Source of the DNA: Terfezia claveryi
Taxonomy: Eukaryota > Ascomycota > Pezizomycetes > Pezizales > Pezizaceae
Direction of reading: 5' to 3'
Assembly: GCA_015179025.1 (NCBI GenBank)
Contig: WHUX01000467.1
Span: 1-24,464, forward strand
DNA length: 24,464 nucleotides
A program made the position numbers and the translations under genes. Numbering within the stretch: the first letter of the stretch is position 1; every line of letters starts with the position of its first letter. Shown here in pieces: positions 1 through 8,428 of the stretch. Below the pieces are notes generated by a model that was given only the letters and a program-made list of their open reading frames with translations, made no database searches and had not been told where the DNA came from.

Positions 1-671
1 TCCGAAGTGGGTTAGTCGCGGGAGGTGTTTTCGAAGGGCGGGTTGGTAGGCAATGGGCATGGCAAAATCCGGAGGCGAAGGCGATGGTATTAACTGACCA
101 GTCAATCGTTGGGTTGTGTCACCTAAGCCATGTTTTTCCCACAATCAAGTCCCACCCAGCTAACTTGGTAACATGGAATGTGAGGGTTTCTTGATGTTGG
201 TCGATAGAGAGTTTCAAGGTGCAAGTGTGTGTGATTTTTCTGATAGGTGAAGGTTTTCCCATCAGCAAGTACGAGATCTTCCGGCTTGTTTTTCACGTCC
301 AATGGCAAGTTCATGTTCATGGCATAGTCAATATCGATAAACTGGGAGCTAGCTCCCGAGTCTACCATGCACGTGGCAGAAAGCTCTTCATTGACTATAC
401 ACGGCAAAGCAAGTGGGTCTTCAGACCCCAAATCATGATAATCAGCAGAAAGCACAGCAATTCTAGAAATTCGCAACGCATTCACAAGGCGCCGTCGACG
501 AGCTAGTCGTTGACGGGACTTACGAGAAACCAAAGGTAATACATAACCAGTACCTTCTAAGTGGACTTCCTTCAAAACAGAAAATGAATTAAACACATGG
601 ACAGGGTCATGGACAGGATTGATGGCGCCAGGTTGCATCCTGGCACTCTTTGATCGGCCATCATTGATCAA
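1..671 (-). pseudogene. pol: E1 pol fragment: aspartic protease, frameshifted and truncated by window edge
   Basis: This is the start of the E1 pol frame, lying -1 relative to gag and touching the gag stop. A basic stretch with RKSRQR and ARRRR precedes the protease. The catalytic DSGA motif is at about 351-362, followed by hydrophobic residues typical of a retropepsin. After a T-run at 235-239 (an A-run in the coding sense) the frame no longer looks like protease. The frame one step over continues with typical features, including an LIVGKTWL stretch and, after a TGA at 119-121, an HNPTIDW motif, and runs to the window edge. I infer a small indel in the homopolymer plus a CGA-to-TGA-type stop, so this copy could not make a working pol. 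Reverse transcriptase is outside the window. Confidence 0.8.
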
Positions 672-1852
672 AGAGTACGTTCGTTTTTTGACAACTCAAA
701 GAGATTGTCGGTGGTAGTATCGGGAGAGGCAGTGGGGGTAGTACTGGCTACAGCCAACTTTTTATTTTTGGCTGAGACCGGGCAGACTGTCGCCCAATGA
801 CCAGATCCTCCACAATACATACACAGGTTATTGTCTCTGCGGTGTTTGCGGATTTCGGGGGTTAAGGGTCCACGCTTTTTCATTGTGGTCGAAAGGTCCA
901 TGGGTCCAGCGGTGGTACCAACCGAAGTAGAAGGGGCTGGTAAACAGGTAGGGGTCGTAGATTGGTTGGAGCTGGAGGCTCTAAGAGGGTGTTGGGTGCG
1001 TAGGAGTTTAGCGCGGTTGTCCAGCTTAATACAAAGCTGGACAAATTCGTCGAAAGATTCTGGGGGAGAGGCTTGATAGGAAAGGGCTGTTTTGAGCCCG
1101 GTATTAGCCCCGTTGGAAAAGAAGGATATTTTAGTCCTATCATCGTAGGCTAAAATTGTCGCGTGAGTTGCAAACTCAGCATGGTAAGAGGAACAATCGC
1201 GGTCTCCTTGGCGGAGATTAAGCAATTTGCGTTCTGCAGTGGCGCGAGCATCGGGATCGTCATAGGCATTTTTCAATGCCTTAGCGAAGGCTTCATAAGT
1301 AGGGAAATCAACGGTCCCACTTGTTTTGTTGAGGTGGGGCTCAAACCAATCGGCAGCAGATCCAGAGAGGTAGGAAGCAGCATAGGCAATTTTGGCTGCT
1401 TCACTAGTATATCGAGAGGGATCGGAGGAGAACACCAAAGAAAGCTTGGTGAGAAATCGAGTGAATTTTGATCGAGTGCCATCAAAATTCTCAGGCTCAT
1501 GGACTTTAGGGGCACGAGTGGAGGTAGGTACTGAAGCGCGGTCATGGAGGAGGCTTGAGAGGGTTAAGCCATATTGATATCCGCGGTTATAATAGATCCA
1601 GAGTGACTCAGTTGAGGTAGAAGTGCCTGTGAGTGGTTGAGCGAAAGTTGATGGTACTCCGCATGCTGACTGTATGCCGGCACCATGGGCTGCATGAATG
1701 GCGGTGAAAAACGAGGCGGAAGTTCCTGCAGGAATATGTGGTAGAGAAGAAGGAGGGGTATTGTCAGTTCGGAGGGCAGCGACCAAGGTGCGCCACATAG
1801 CAATTTCAGAAGGTGGAGCGGAGCCGGAGGCCTCCATACGTGCTTCGGACAT
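668..1852 (-). CDS. gag: E1 Gag capsid/nucleocapsid protein, intact
   Basis: A 394-residue open frame starts at an ATG 38 nt inside the 5' LTR. Residues of about 115-290 match the retrotransposon Gag fold: a region around EPENFDG, a segment containing a DWFEPHL motif, and a later region rich in charged and aromatic residues. A CCHC zinc knuckle (CX2CX4HX4C, beginning CMYCGG) lies at residues 344-357 and would bind the element RNA. Gag assembles the cytoplasmic virus-like particle in which reverse transcription occurs. No internal stop is present, in contrast to the E2 and E4 gags. The stop at 668-670 overlaps the -1 pol frame, so pol would need a frameshift or reinitiation. The product is unlikely to support transposition here because the adjoining protease is broken. 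Confidence 0.88.
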   Translation of the reverse strand: MSEARMEASGSAPPSEIAMWRTLVAALRTDNTPPSSLPHIPAGTSASFFTAIHAAHGAGIQSACGVPSTFAQPLTGTSTSTESLWIYYNRGYQYGLTLSSLLHDRASVPTSTRAPKVHEPENFDGTRSKFTRFLTKLSLVFSSDPSRYTSEAAKIAYAASYLSGSAADWFEPHLNKTSGTVDFPTYEAFAKALKNAYDDPDARATAERKLLNLRQGDRDCSSYHAEFATHATILAYDDRTKISFFSNGANTGLKTALSYQASPPESFDEFVQLCIKLDNRAKLLRTQHPLRASSSNQSTTPTCLPAPSTSVGTTAGPMDLSTTMKKRGPLTPEIRKHRRDNNLCMYCGGSGHWATVCPVSAKNKKLAVASTTPTASPDTTTDNLFELSKNERTL

Positions 1853-1879
1853 ATTTATTTGTAGCGGAGACTATATACG

Positions 1880-1888
1880 ACGCAACAA
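1880..1888 (-). promoter_or_regulatory. E1 putative self-primer binding site
   Basis: In the element sense this 9-mer reads TTGTTGCGT and lies two bases inside the LTR end at 1891. It is the exact reverse complement of ACGCAACAA at 2177-2185 in the same LTR, about 42 bases downstream of the TATA box, where the transcript should start. No TGG-initiated tRNA primer site is visible here. Self-priming by the folded 5' end of the mRNA is known for Tf1 and related fungal elements; its use here is inferred. Confidence 0.6.
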
Positions 1889-1962
1889 AATGTTATGGAC
1901 GGAGGTTGGAAGGTAATTCCCGCGTCGACGCGGTAAACAACGACTTATTCTGGTTCGGGGTA

Positions 1963-1982
1963 TCACCTGCGATCGCAGGTGA
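1963..1982. repeat. 20-bp perfect palindrome TCACCTGCGATCGCAGGTGA in E1 LTR
   Basis: The sequence equals its own reverse complement, and the symmetry extends one base further each side. The same 20 bases occur in both E3 LTRs, and two damaged versions occur in the E2 3' LTR. Here it lies in the U5 part, downstream of the predicted transcript start. It could be a binding site for a dimeric host protein or an RNA hairpin; the sequence does not decide. Confidence 0.9.
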
Positions 1983-2005
1983 TGGACGCGAGTGTCGAGG
2001 TATCG

Positions 2006-2029
2006 CACACGTAGGGAGCTCTACGTGTG
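2006..2029. repeat. Inverted repeat (9-bp arms, 6-base loop) in E1 LTR
   Basis: The arms CACACGTAG and CTACGTGTG flank a GGAGCT loop. With the palindromes at 1963-1982 and 1920-1933 (CCGCGTCGACGCGG) it forms a row of three potential hairpins within 110 bases of the U5 region. Roles in RNA folding, packaging or 3' end formation are possible but not shown. Confidence 0.75.
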
Positions 2030-2226
2030 TGATCAGGTGTCTAGGGACTTCGGGCGAAACCAAAGTCGAGCGAGGTATCGAGGTCAAGGTCGAGAAGGCG
2101 AGGTAGTCTGAGCTACTCTCAAGAACAGTGGTGCAGATATATTCGTATAACAACTAGGTACAGGAAGGTAGACAAGTTGTTGCGTGGGGAAGAAAGAAAC
2201 AGAATACAGACGGCAAGAACAGGCTT

Positions 2227-2234
2227 CTTTTATA
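2227..2234 (-). promoter_or_regulatory. E1 LTR TATA box
   Basis: TATAAAAG on the minus strand lies in the correct direction to drive E1 gag-pol, about 42 bases upstream of the segment complementary to the putative primer-binding site. It is the best TATA match on that strand of the LTR. Confidence 0.6.
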
Positions 2235-2484
2235 GAGATCCTATCTCCATCTCAAACAACACCTTTTGGCTAACACAACGGTCTAGACAAAGCATAACGA
2301 AAGATGAACACGCAAGCCAGCTCACGGATACACGGATCCTGTGAGATCGTCGAGAACGAGGCGTCTGGCAATAATGGATAACGCTGGTGCGAACAGAAGA
2401 CCTGAAGAATTGTACATAAGCGAAGGTGAAATTTCTGATAAGCTAAAGAAAGAGTTTTGAGTGAGAGCAGGTTGTTCCCAATTT

Positions 2485-2685
2485 GAGAGTCGTGCCAGTT
2501 TTGGTTCGACTCTCAAATAAGGTCTGGGTCAAAATAGGGTTCGAGGGTTTCCGGGGTATTTCCTAAATCTGAGAGTCGTGCCAGTTTTGGTTCGACTCTC
2601 AAATAAGGTCTGGGTCAAAATAGAGTTCGAGGTTTTCCAGGGTATTTCCTAGTTTGAGAGTCGTGCCAGTTTTGGTTCGACTCTC
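2485..2685. repeat. Three tandem inverted-repeat units in E1 U3 (period 85-86 bp)
   Basis: Three identical 30-bp cores lie at 2485-2514, 2571-2600 and 2656-2685. Each has 8-bp arms, GAGAGTCG and CGACTCTC, around a 14-base centre. The bases between cores are also nearly identical (for example AAGGTCTGGGTCAAAATAG), so the whole unit is duplicated. All three lie upstream of the TATA box, where enhancer repeats are expected. Confidence 0.9.
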
Positions 2686-2855
2686 AAGTGTCAAATCCAT
2701 AAGCGAGCGACTAGGACTTCCGGGATGCGGTCGGATGTCGGCTAGCCAGGAGAGGCAGGGTCGAGAACATGGTCACATGATATACTTTGGCAAGTGCATG
2801 GGTTGCCGGCGATATCGATCGGGGTCAGGATCGTGATTCGAGAGGGTTCGTAACA

Positions 2856-3235
2856 CTTACATTGTCCTAGCCCAGAATTATGTATATATAGCCCCTGTCC
2901 CTTATACTGTTGTTGGATCCCTATCTAACATCTTGTATCCTAATATAGACCTTACTTCTCTTTGTGAAGATGTACTCTCTTGTACATCCCCCTTATCTTA
3001 CCTTATTCCATGAACAACTCTGCAACATAGCTGCCTCCCTCTGATACACATAGTAACTGCCTTCATATGTCTTGTGTCCCTTACCCTCTGCCTCTTTTGC
3101 CTCTTGCCCTTACCCCCCATCTCAGCCTTCTCCTAGTTACACACATAGTATTCCTACATATGTCTTAGCCTAGCCGTGCTATTGCTCTGGCATACCCCTT
3201 GGTCGTCTTATTCCCAGAGCCTATGTTATACTACA
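2856..3235 (+). repeat. E2 5' LTR, 3' portion (truncated by E1 insertion)
   Basis: It aligns base for base with 23042-23422, including the TATATATAG box at 2883-2891, a GGATCCCTATC segment and the end near ACTACA. About one base in eight differs between the two LTRs, mostly as transitions, which marks an old insertion. The missing upstream part should lie beyond the left window edge, on the other side of E1. Confidence 0.82.
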
Positions 3236-3389
3236 TTAGATCCTTTGGACCAACTGATATACAGTCATATCAAGAGCAGATCTCCCACCACCCACCATTA
3301 AGTTCTAGACCTGGAGAAGCTCCCCTATACCCTCAGGCCCTAATAAATTGAATATCTATCATCGAGAAATCATCGACATCTTCAAGGCC

Positions 3390-4355
3390 ATGGATGCTAT
3401 CAGGGCTGAACTTAATAATAGCCTGGCTATGGCTAAATGAATGCTGAGATCCACTAATGAAGAAATTACAGTCCTCCAGACAGATCCTGACTATATGAAC
3501 CTTGCCCAAGCCAAGGAACGGACTATGGTCTAAAACCTCAGCCATACTCTAGGGAACTTACCAATACCAATAGCAATTATTAACAACAAGACTGAAAGCA
3601 TTCCAACTCCCTCTAAGTTCAATAGGGACTAGGTTCGTCTACAAGCCTGAAAGAATACAATCAACCTCAATCTAAATGGAGATTCTCCTAGTTTCCCATT
3701 GGAACAATATCAACTGGCATACATTTTCGCCTTGCTAGAGGAGAAAGCTTGTGACCAGATCCAGCCATACATCCTTAAAACTGGGATCAAGCTCAATGAT
3801 ATCTTGGCTCATTTCACAATCCTGGATAGGGTATTCAGGCACTCCAATGCTGTTAGTACTGCCAGTAGGGCCCTCCGAGCCCTCAAGCAGAAAAACACTG
3901 ATCTGTTCACTTATGAGGCAGAATTCTCGAGACTGGCAACAGAGGTCCGATGGAATAACTAGTCCAAACTGGAGCAATTTCTGAAAGGGCTAAATAATGA
4001 AATCCAGCAGGCCATGGTCAGCCTCCCAAAAGCCAAAACTCTAGACGAATTAATTGACTAGGCTTCCTAAGTGGAACAGTAGATATCTCGGCTTTTCAAC
4101 CACCCCTCGTTCAGGCCAGCACCCCATCTCCCACAACTCCAGCCTTAGCAACACTATGCAACTAAAATAGCTCTGGCCCCTGCCCCCACTAATAAACAAG
4201 CACACCCATTATTTGTAGCAGGAGGGCCCACCCCCATAAACTTATCATCGGGAAAGCCTCAACTAGTACAGGAGGAAAGGGACTGCCGTCACACTAATGG
4301 GTTATACATTGCATGTAGAAAAGAGAACCACTTTATTGTAGCATGTTCCCTCTGA
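3390..4355 (+). pseudogene. gag: E2 Gag, degraded by stop codons
   Basis: One frame reads through from an ATG at 3390, although coding-like sequence extends slightly upstream, to a TGA at 4353-4355. It is broken by several stops, chiefly TAG where Gln or Trp is expected. The longest clean block is 3699-3962, containing a Gag-domain segment with FALLEEKACDQI, the same part of Gag as the E3 segment with LAEDALDQV. A degenerate zinc knuckle is readable near 4278-4346, keeping the later C, H and C positions. The stops fit C-to-T and G-to-A changes, many at CpA/TpG. No functional product is possible. Confidence 0.8.
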
Positions 4356-5024
4356 AAAAACCACTCCCTAGCCACTCATACCATCTTAGAAGCTTAGATC
4401 AAAGTAGCTGGGGAAGAGTCAGGAAAAGGAGAATCCCTTATCTAGTCACTAACACTAGCAAGGGACCTGCTCCAAGTCATTTATTTTTATCTGCATTTTC
4501 TTTGCCTATATCTATGTTTGTTGATAAGTCTCGCCTGTTTGGCAAGTACTTTATTATACCTATAACTGTCAGGATTAATGATAAAATAGTGGTTACATCA
4601 GCTCTTATAGATTGTGGTACTTCAGGAATAGCATTCATTGACTAGACCTTTATTAGTAAAAACTCTATACCAACCTCCAAACTAAAAACCCTCTGCCTTT
4701 TTAATGTTATTTACGGCCACCTTATCTCTTTTGGGGCGATTATCTACCTTGCATGCCTGCCCAGTACTATGAGTAATTACTTGAAAGATCTCCCAATGTT
4801 CTTAACCAAGCTTAAGTATCCAATTGTCTTTGGGATCCCCTAGCTTAGAATGCCCAATATATTAGTTAGCTTCAGCTCTTACACCTTGAGATTCAATAGC
4901 CCTTATTACAAAACACCCTATAGGGATCTAAAGACCACTATCACTAGGCTATATATATTGTTAACCCCAATAATCCACCCAACTTAGGTGGTACTTCTAC
5001 CTGCATACATCAATGCCACTATTC

Positions 5025-5125
5025 CCCCTATTTTTCCAGTTCCCCCGGTTGCTCCAGTTGCTACAGTTCCCCCCAGTTCCTCCAGTTCACCCGGTTCCTC
5101 CAGTTCCCCTAGTCCCTCCTGTTTT
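5025..5125 (+). repeat. Proline-codon repeat (CCAGTTCCC-like) in E2 pol linker
   Basis: Irregular 6- to 9-base repeats of the type CCAGTTCCC/CCGGTTCCT encode alternating Val-Pro-Pro in one frame and Ser-rich sequence in another. The repeat lies between the protease and RT blocks, exactly where the pol frame shifts, so slippage in the repeat is a likely cause of that frameshift. Confidence 0.7.
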
Positions 5126-7722
5126 ACTGACCCTAAAACCTTTGAATATTAGCTTTATTATAGCCAGAGCTTTTGCTTACCTTACTAGAAGGCACAAGCT
5201 GAAAGCACATACCCTCTCTATATATGAAGTGAACTTGGAAATTAACAAGATAAGATCTAAAGAGGAGTGGAAATCCTTAGTTCTAGATGAGTACTATAAG
5301 TTTATTGATTTGTTCTCAGAGAAGGCTATGGAAAAGCTTGCCCTCTATTGACCATACAACCATATAATCTTACTGATTAAAGGAAAACTCCCTCTTATGA
5401 CACCTCTATAGAATATTCCGCGTCAAATTGGAGGCCCTAAAGAAGTACCTGGAGGAGAACTTGAATAAGAGCTTCATTTAGTATAGCTCTTCCCCAGTAG
5501 GTACTCCTGTACTGTTCGTAAAGAAATTAGATAGCTCTCTTTGATTGTATGTTGATTATCGTAGCCTGAATGAGATAATAGTCAAAAACAAGTACCCCCT
5601 TCATCTAATCCAGGAGATATTAGCTTGGCTTTTTAAGGCAAAATGGTTCACCAAATTAGACTTAAGAGAGATGTACAACCTAGTATAGATCGCTAAGGAG
5701 GAGGAGTGGAAAACTGCCTTCTGGACACGTTACAGCTACTTCGAGTACAATGTTATACCCTTCGGCTTAATTAATACCTCGGCTTCTTTCCAACACTTTA
5801 TTAATGACACTCTATGAGAATTCCTAGATTTGTTCTGTATGGCTTACCTCAATGATATTTTGATCTATTCAAATACTCTAGCAGAGCACAAAATTCATAT
5901 CTGACAAGTCTTAAGAAAGCTAGAGCAAGTAAGGTTATACTTAAAGCCAGAAAAATGTGAATTCCATATCCAAGAAGTGAAGTATCTAGACTTGATAATT
6001 ATAATGGAAGGCATCAAAATGGACTCTGCCAAGGTTACTGCAATTTAGGAGTAGGAAACCCTGGCCAACCTGAAAGATATACAAGCTTTTCTAGGATTTG
6101 CCAATTTCTATCGCCAGTTCATATTGGGCCATTCAAAGATTGTGGTACCCCTAACAGTATTGACGAAGACAAGAGGCTTGGAGAAGAATCTACGATTTTA
6201 GTAGAACCCAGTAGGCTAAGCTACCTTCAAAAACTTCAAGAAAGCCTTCTATTCAGTACCCATCCTGGCCCATTTTGACCCTGACAGTGAGTGTATCATG
6301 GAAATGGACGCTTTTGACTACGTTTCTGCTAGAATCCTATCCCAGTATATCAATAGAGTCCTCTACCTAGTAGCCTATTTCTATAAAAAGCACTCCCTAG
6401 TGGAGTGTAATTATGAGATCTATAATAAAGAATTAATAGCCATTGTCTAAGCTGTTAAGGAATGGAGGCCCCACCTAGAGTCCGCAAAGGGGGTTATCGA
6501 CGTCCTCTCCGATCATAAGAACCTAGAATACTTAAAAACGACTAAGTTGTTAAACCGCTGGCAGGCTAGGTGGTCAGAATTCTTGTCTTATTTCAACTTC
6601 AAGATCAGGCCCGAGTATCGGTCTAGAAAGACTAGGGGTAAGCCAAATGCACTGACCAGAAGATCAGGAGATTTCCCTAAAGTGGAGGATGAAAGGCTGA
6701 AGTACTAGAATTAAGTAGTACTGAAACCTGAAAATCTCGACCTAGTGGCCAATACTCTTACTGATACTGATACTGGAGCTGACCTCCTTCTGTAGATATA
6801 ACAAGCACATGCCAAGGACCCCCTGGTTAAGGACATAATTACGGCAGTAGAGTCTGGACAGTGCCATCACACCAAGATCTCTCTAGCTGAATGCACCAAT
6901 AGGACGATCTTTTATACTACCTGGACTACCTCTGCATACCCACGGACGACAGAATATGCCTGAGACTGATTAAGGAGCATTATGATACCTTGGCTATAGG
7001 TCACCCTGGAGTAGCTAAGACATTAGAACTACTTGCCAGGCAATATATATAGATCGACCAGTGGAAGGAGGTAGAATGGTACATATGGAATTGCCATATC
7101 TGTAAGCATGCGAAACCCCCTCGTCATGCTCTGTATGGGACCTTGAGGCCCCTAGAGATCCTAGATCATCCTTAGCAATATTTGAGTATGAACTTTGTAA
7201 CTGGGCTGCTAGAAGATTCGAGATTTAATGCCATTCTCATAGTAGTAGACTAGTTGACTAAAATAAGGTATGTTATACCTTGCCATGATATCTGCTCCAT
7301 TCTGGAATTAGCCAGCCTCTATCTCAATCATAATGTATTCCATTACTATGGTCTCCCTAAATTAATTGTCTATGACTGTAGTCCTTAATTTATTTTCAAT
7401 TACTAGAAGGCCTTCTGCAAAATCCTAGGGATCAAGGTACATTTGTCTATGGTATACTACTCTCAAATGAATAGCCAATCTGAGCAAATGAATGCTATTA
7501 TAGAACAATACCTGTAGGCCTACGTCAACAACTAGCAGAACAACTAGATTTCATTGCTGGCAACCTGTGAATTCGCCACTAACAACTAGTTCTCAAAATC
7601 CTTGAAAACCTTTCCCTTCCTAGCCATTTATGGTTGGCACCTCCAGTTCATAGATGCTCTAACACTACTGCAGAAAGCCTATCCACTGGCCAAGAAGTTT
7701 ACAGCTGGAATTGCTGAACTCC

Positions 7723-7727
7723 ATGGT
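7723..7727. repeat. E4 target-site duplication, left copy (ATGGT)
   Basis: ATGGT precedes the left LTR of E4, and ATAGT (16678-16682) follows its right LTR; they differ by one transition. The E2 reading frame continues across the excised position, and the uninterrupted E5 copy has the same protein order there, which confirms the junction. Confidence 0.85.
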
Positions 7728-8391
7728 TGTAATAAATGGTACTAGACAGTATTCATTCGGTACCATTTATACAATCTATATTTATAGGTACAGATGTTTG
7801 TGTATCGAATTCTGCTAAGGTAAGACCTTAGAAGGGTAGGGAGATTACTATGTGGGACGTTTCCATAGGGAACAGTAATTAACTAGTGTAATCTATCTTA
7901 TATGATTTATACTATCTAAGCTATGTGATCTTGATCTGATTAGAATATAGGCTTGCTTGCTTATTGCTTCTTGGTTCTTGTGGATTCTAGAGGGAATCTA
8001 GCGGCCTATTTATACTTCTCTGAGATCTAATAACTAAGGAAATAAATACCATAAAGGGTGGCACACCTGAAGGTGGTGTGCTGTACAAAAATGGTCATGT
8101 GGTCATAGTAATAAGTCACATGCCATAAATAATGGTCATATGGCAATAGTAATAAGTCACATGCCTTTAAACAGAGGTTACGCAGCCATAACGAGGGTGT
8201 CTTCATATAGCAAGTGCCATGGGACTTCCCATAGCAAATTCTACATGCTGTGGACACTTATAAAGTAATAGGAGGTAGTTGAAGGCTAGTCCTTTAACCA
8301 AGAGACTTAGTTACATAACATAGTAGTAATATAGGAAATACAAAAGTATATAATCAATTATATAAGCAATGAAACAACGTTCTCCATTACA
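7728..8391 (-). repeat. E4 3' LTR (664 bp)
   Basis: It begins TGTAAT and ends CATTACA on the plus strand, and matches 16013-16677 along its full length. In the minus-strand element it is the 3' LTR because the polypurine tract (ATATGGGGAAG in the element sense) abuts it at 8392-8402. It contains a 41-bp tandem duplication at 8090-8165. Confidence 0.93.
8090..8165. repeat. Two-copy tandem repeat in E4 LTR (period 41 bp)
   Basis: Units at 8090-8124 and 8131-8165 share AATGGTCAT and then ATAGTAATAAGTCACATGCC. A diverged version of the pair is in the other E4 LTR at about 16380-16453, so the duplication predates the insertion. Confidence 0.8.
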
Positions 8392-8402
8392 CTTCCCCAT
8401 AT
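8392..8402 (-). promoter_or_regulatory. E4 polypurine tract
   Basis: In the element sense ATATGGGGAAG directly precedes the 3' LTR start TGTAAT. This is the expected position and composition of the RNase H-resistant primer for plus-strand DNA synthesis. Confidence 0.75.
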
Positions 8403-8428
8403 AGAAGGATTTCCTATCCTTACTTCTC

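Larger units (their letters stand above)
1..2855 (-). mobile_element. E1: partial Ty3/gypsy LTR retrotransposon (5' LTR, gag, protease), cut by window edge
   Basis: The minus strand carries, in element order, a complete 5' LTR (1891-2855), a 38-nt leader, an intact gag and the start of pol with a protease DSGA motif; reverse transcriptase and everything downstream lie left of position 1. The LTR edges were set by the TG...CA ends (TGTTATGG at 1891, CGTAACA at 2855) and by the primer-binding arrangement at 1880-1888. The right flank from 2856 aligns with the E2 3' LTR from about 23042, so E1 sits inside the E2 5' LTR. The five bases CTTAC at 2856-2860 would be its right target duplication, which cannot be checked without the left flank. 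Confidence 0.88.
1891..2855 (-). repeat. E1 5' LTR (965 bp)
   Basis: This is the non-coding long terminal repeat of E1, with short inverted ends TGTTA/TAACA. In the element direction U3 holds three inverted-repeat units (2485-2685), then a TATAAAAG box (2227-2234), a likely transcript start near 2185, and a U5 with several palindromes (2006-2029, 1963-1982, 1920-1933). The partner LTR lies outside the window, so the left and right limits rest on terminal motifs and on alignment of the flank with the E2 LTR. Short open frames within it are not credible genes. Confidence 0.82.
2856..7727 (+). mobile_element. E2 part 1: degenerate Ty3/gypsy chromodomain retrotransposon (partial 5' LTR to integrase)
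   Basis: This plus-strand element contains a partial 5' LTR (2856-3235), gag, protease, reverse transcriptase, RNase H and most of integrase, all with many stops and a few frameshifts. Its integrase is interrupted at 7727 by E4 and resumes at 16678. Its polypurine tract is at 17381-17393. Its 3' LTR starts at 22887 after the E3 insertion. Its pol is closely related to that of E3 (shared RT, RNase H and integrase motifs and a chromodomain) but belongs to a different family. Confidence 0.88.
4343..7727 (+). pseudogene. pol: E2 pol part 1: protease, RT, RNase H, integrase (degraded)
   Basis: The pol frame starts -1 to gag. A protease motif, ALIDCGTSG, lies near 4600-4630. A proline-rich repeat follows at about 5025-5125, then a first frameshift, the start of RT (to 5351), a second frameshift near 5405, and RT/RNase H to about 6900. 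The RT box reads YLND at 5845-5856, so one catalytic Asp of YLDD has become Asn. RNase H retains DHKNLEY near 6512-6532. After a third frameshift near 6900-6960 the integrase follows with a GHPG...CHIC zinc-binding region and a core. Its first catalytic Asp has become Asn (LSMNFV), while YDCSP and SQSEQMN preserve the later Asp and Glu. E4 interrupts the frame at 7727. Stops are frequent throughout. Confidence 0.83.

Noticed and set aside
219..506. Plus-strand open frames over 219-506, 831-1076, 1163-1471 and 18-21 kb
   Set aside because: They are shadows of the minus-strand protease, gag and pol genes and show no independent protein features.
1967..1978. GCGATCGC core resembling the cyanobacterial HIP1 repeat
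   Set aside because: Everything around it is a fungal-type LTR retrotransposon. The shared unit is the longer 20-bp palindrome, so the HIP1 likeness is coincidental.
2915..3243. Self-primer pairing in E2 like that of E1 and E3
   Set aside because: The base run after the 5' LTR (AGATCC after a 2-base spacer) shares only about five or six bases with the complement of GGATCC near the transcript start, and GGATCC is itself palindromic. It is too weak to claim.
3390..7727. Reassignment of TAG to glutamine, suggested by many in-frame TAG codons
   Set aside because: TGA and TAA stops, frameshifts and lost catalytic Asp residues accompany them, while E3 and E1 use TAG and TGA as normal stops. Mutation explains the pattern.
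8027..8257. 76-codon minus-strand open frame in the E4 3' LTR
   Set aside because: It lies inside an LTR and crosses its tandem repeat. No family resemblance.
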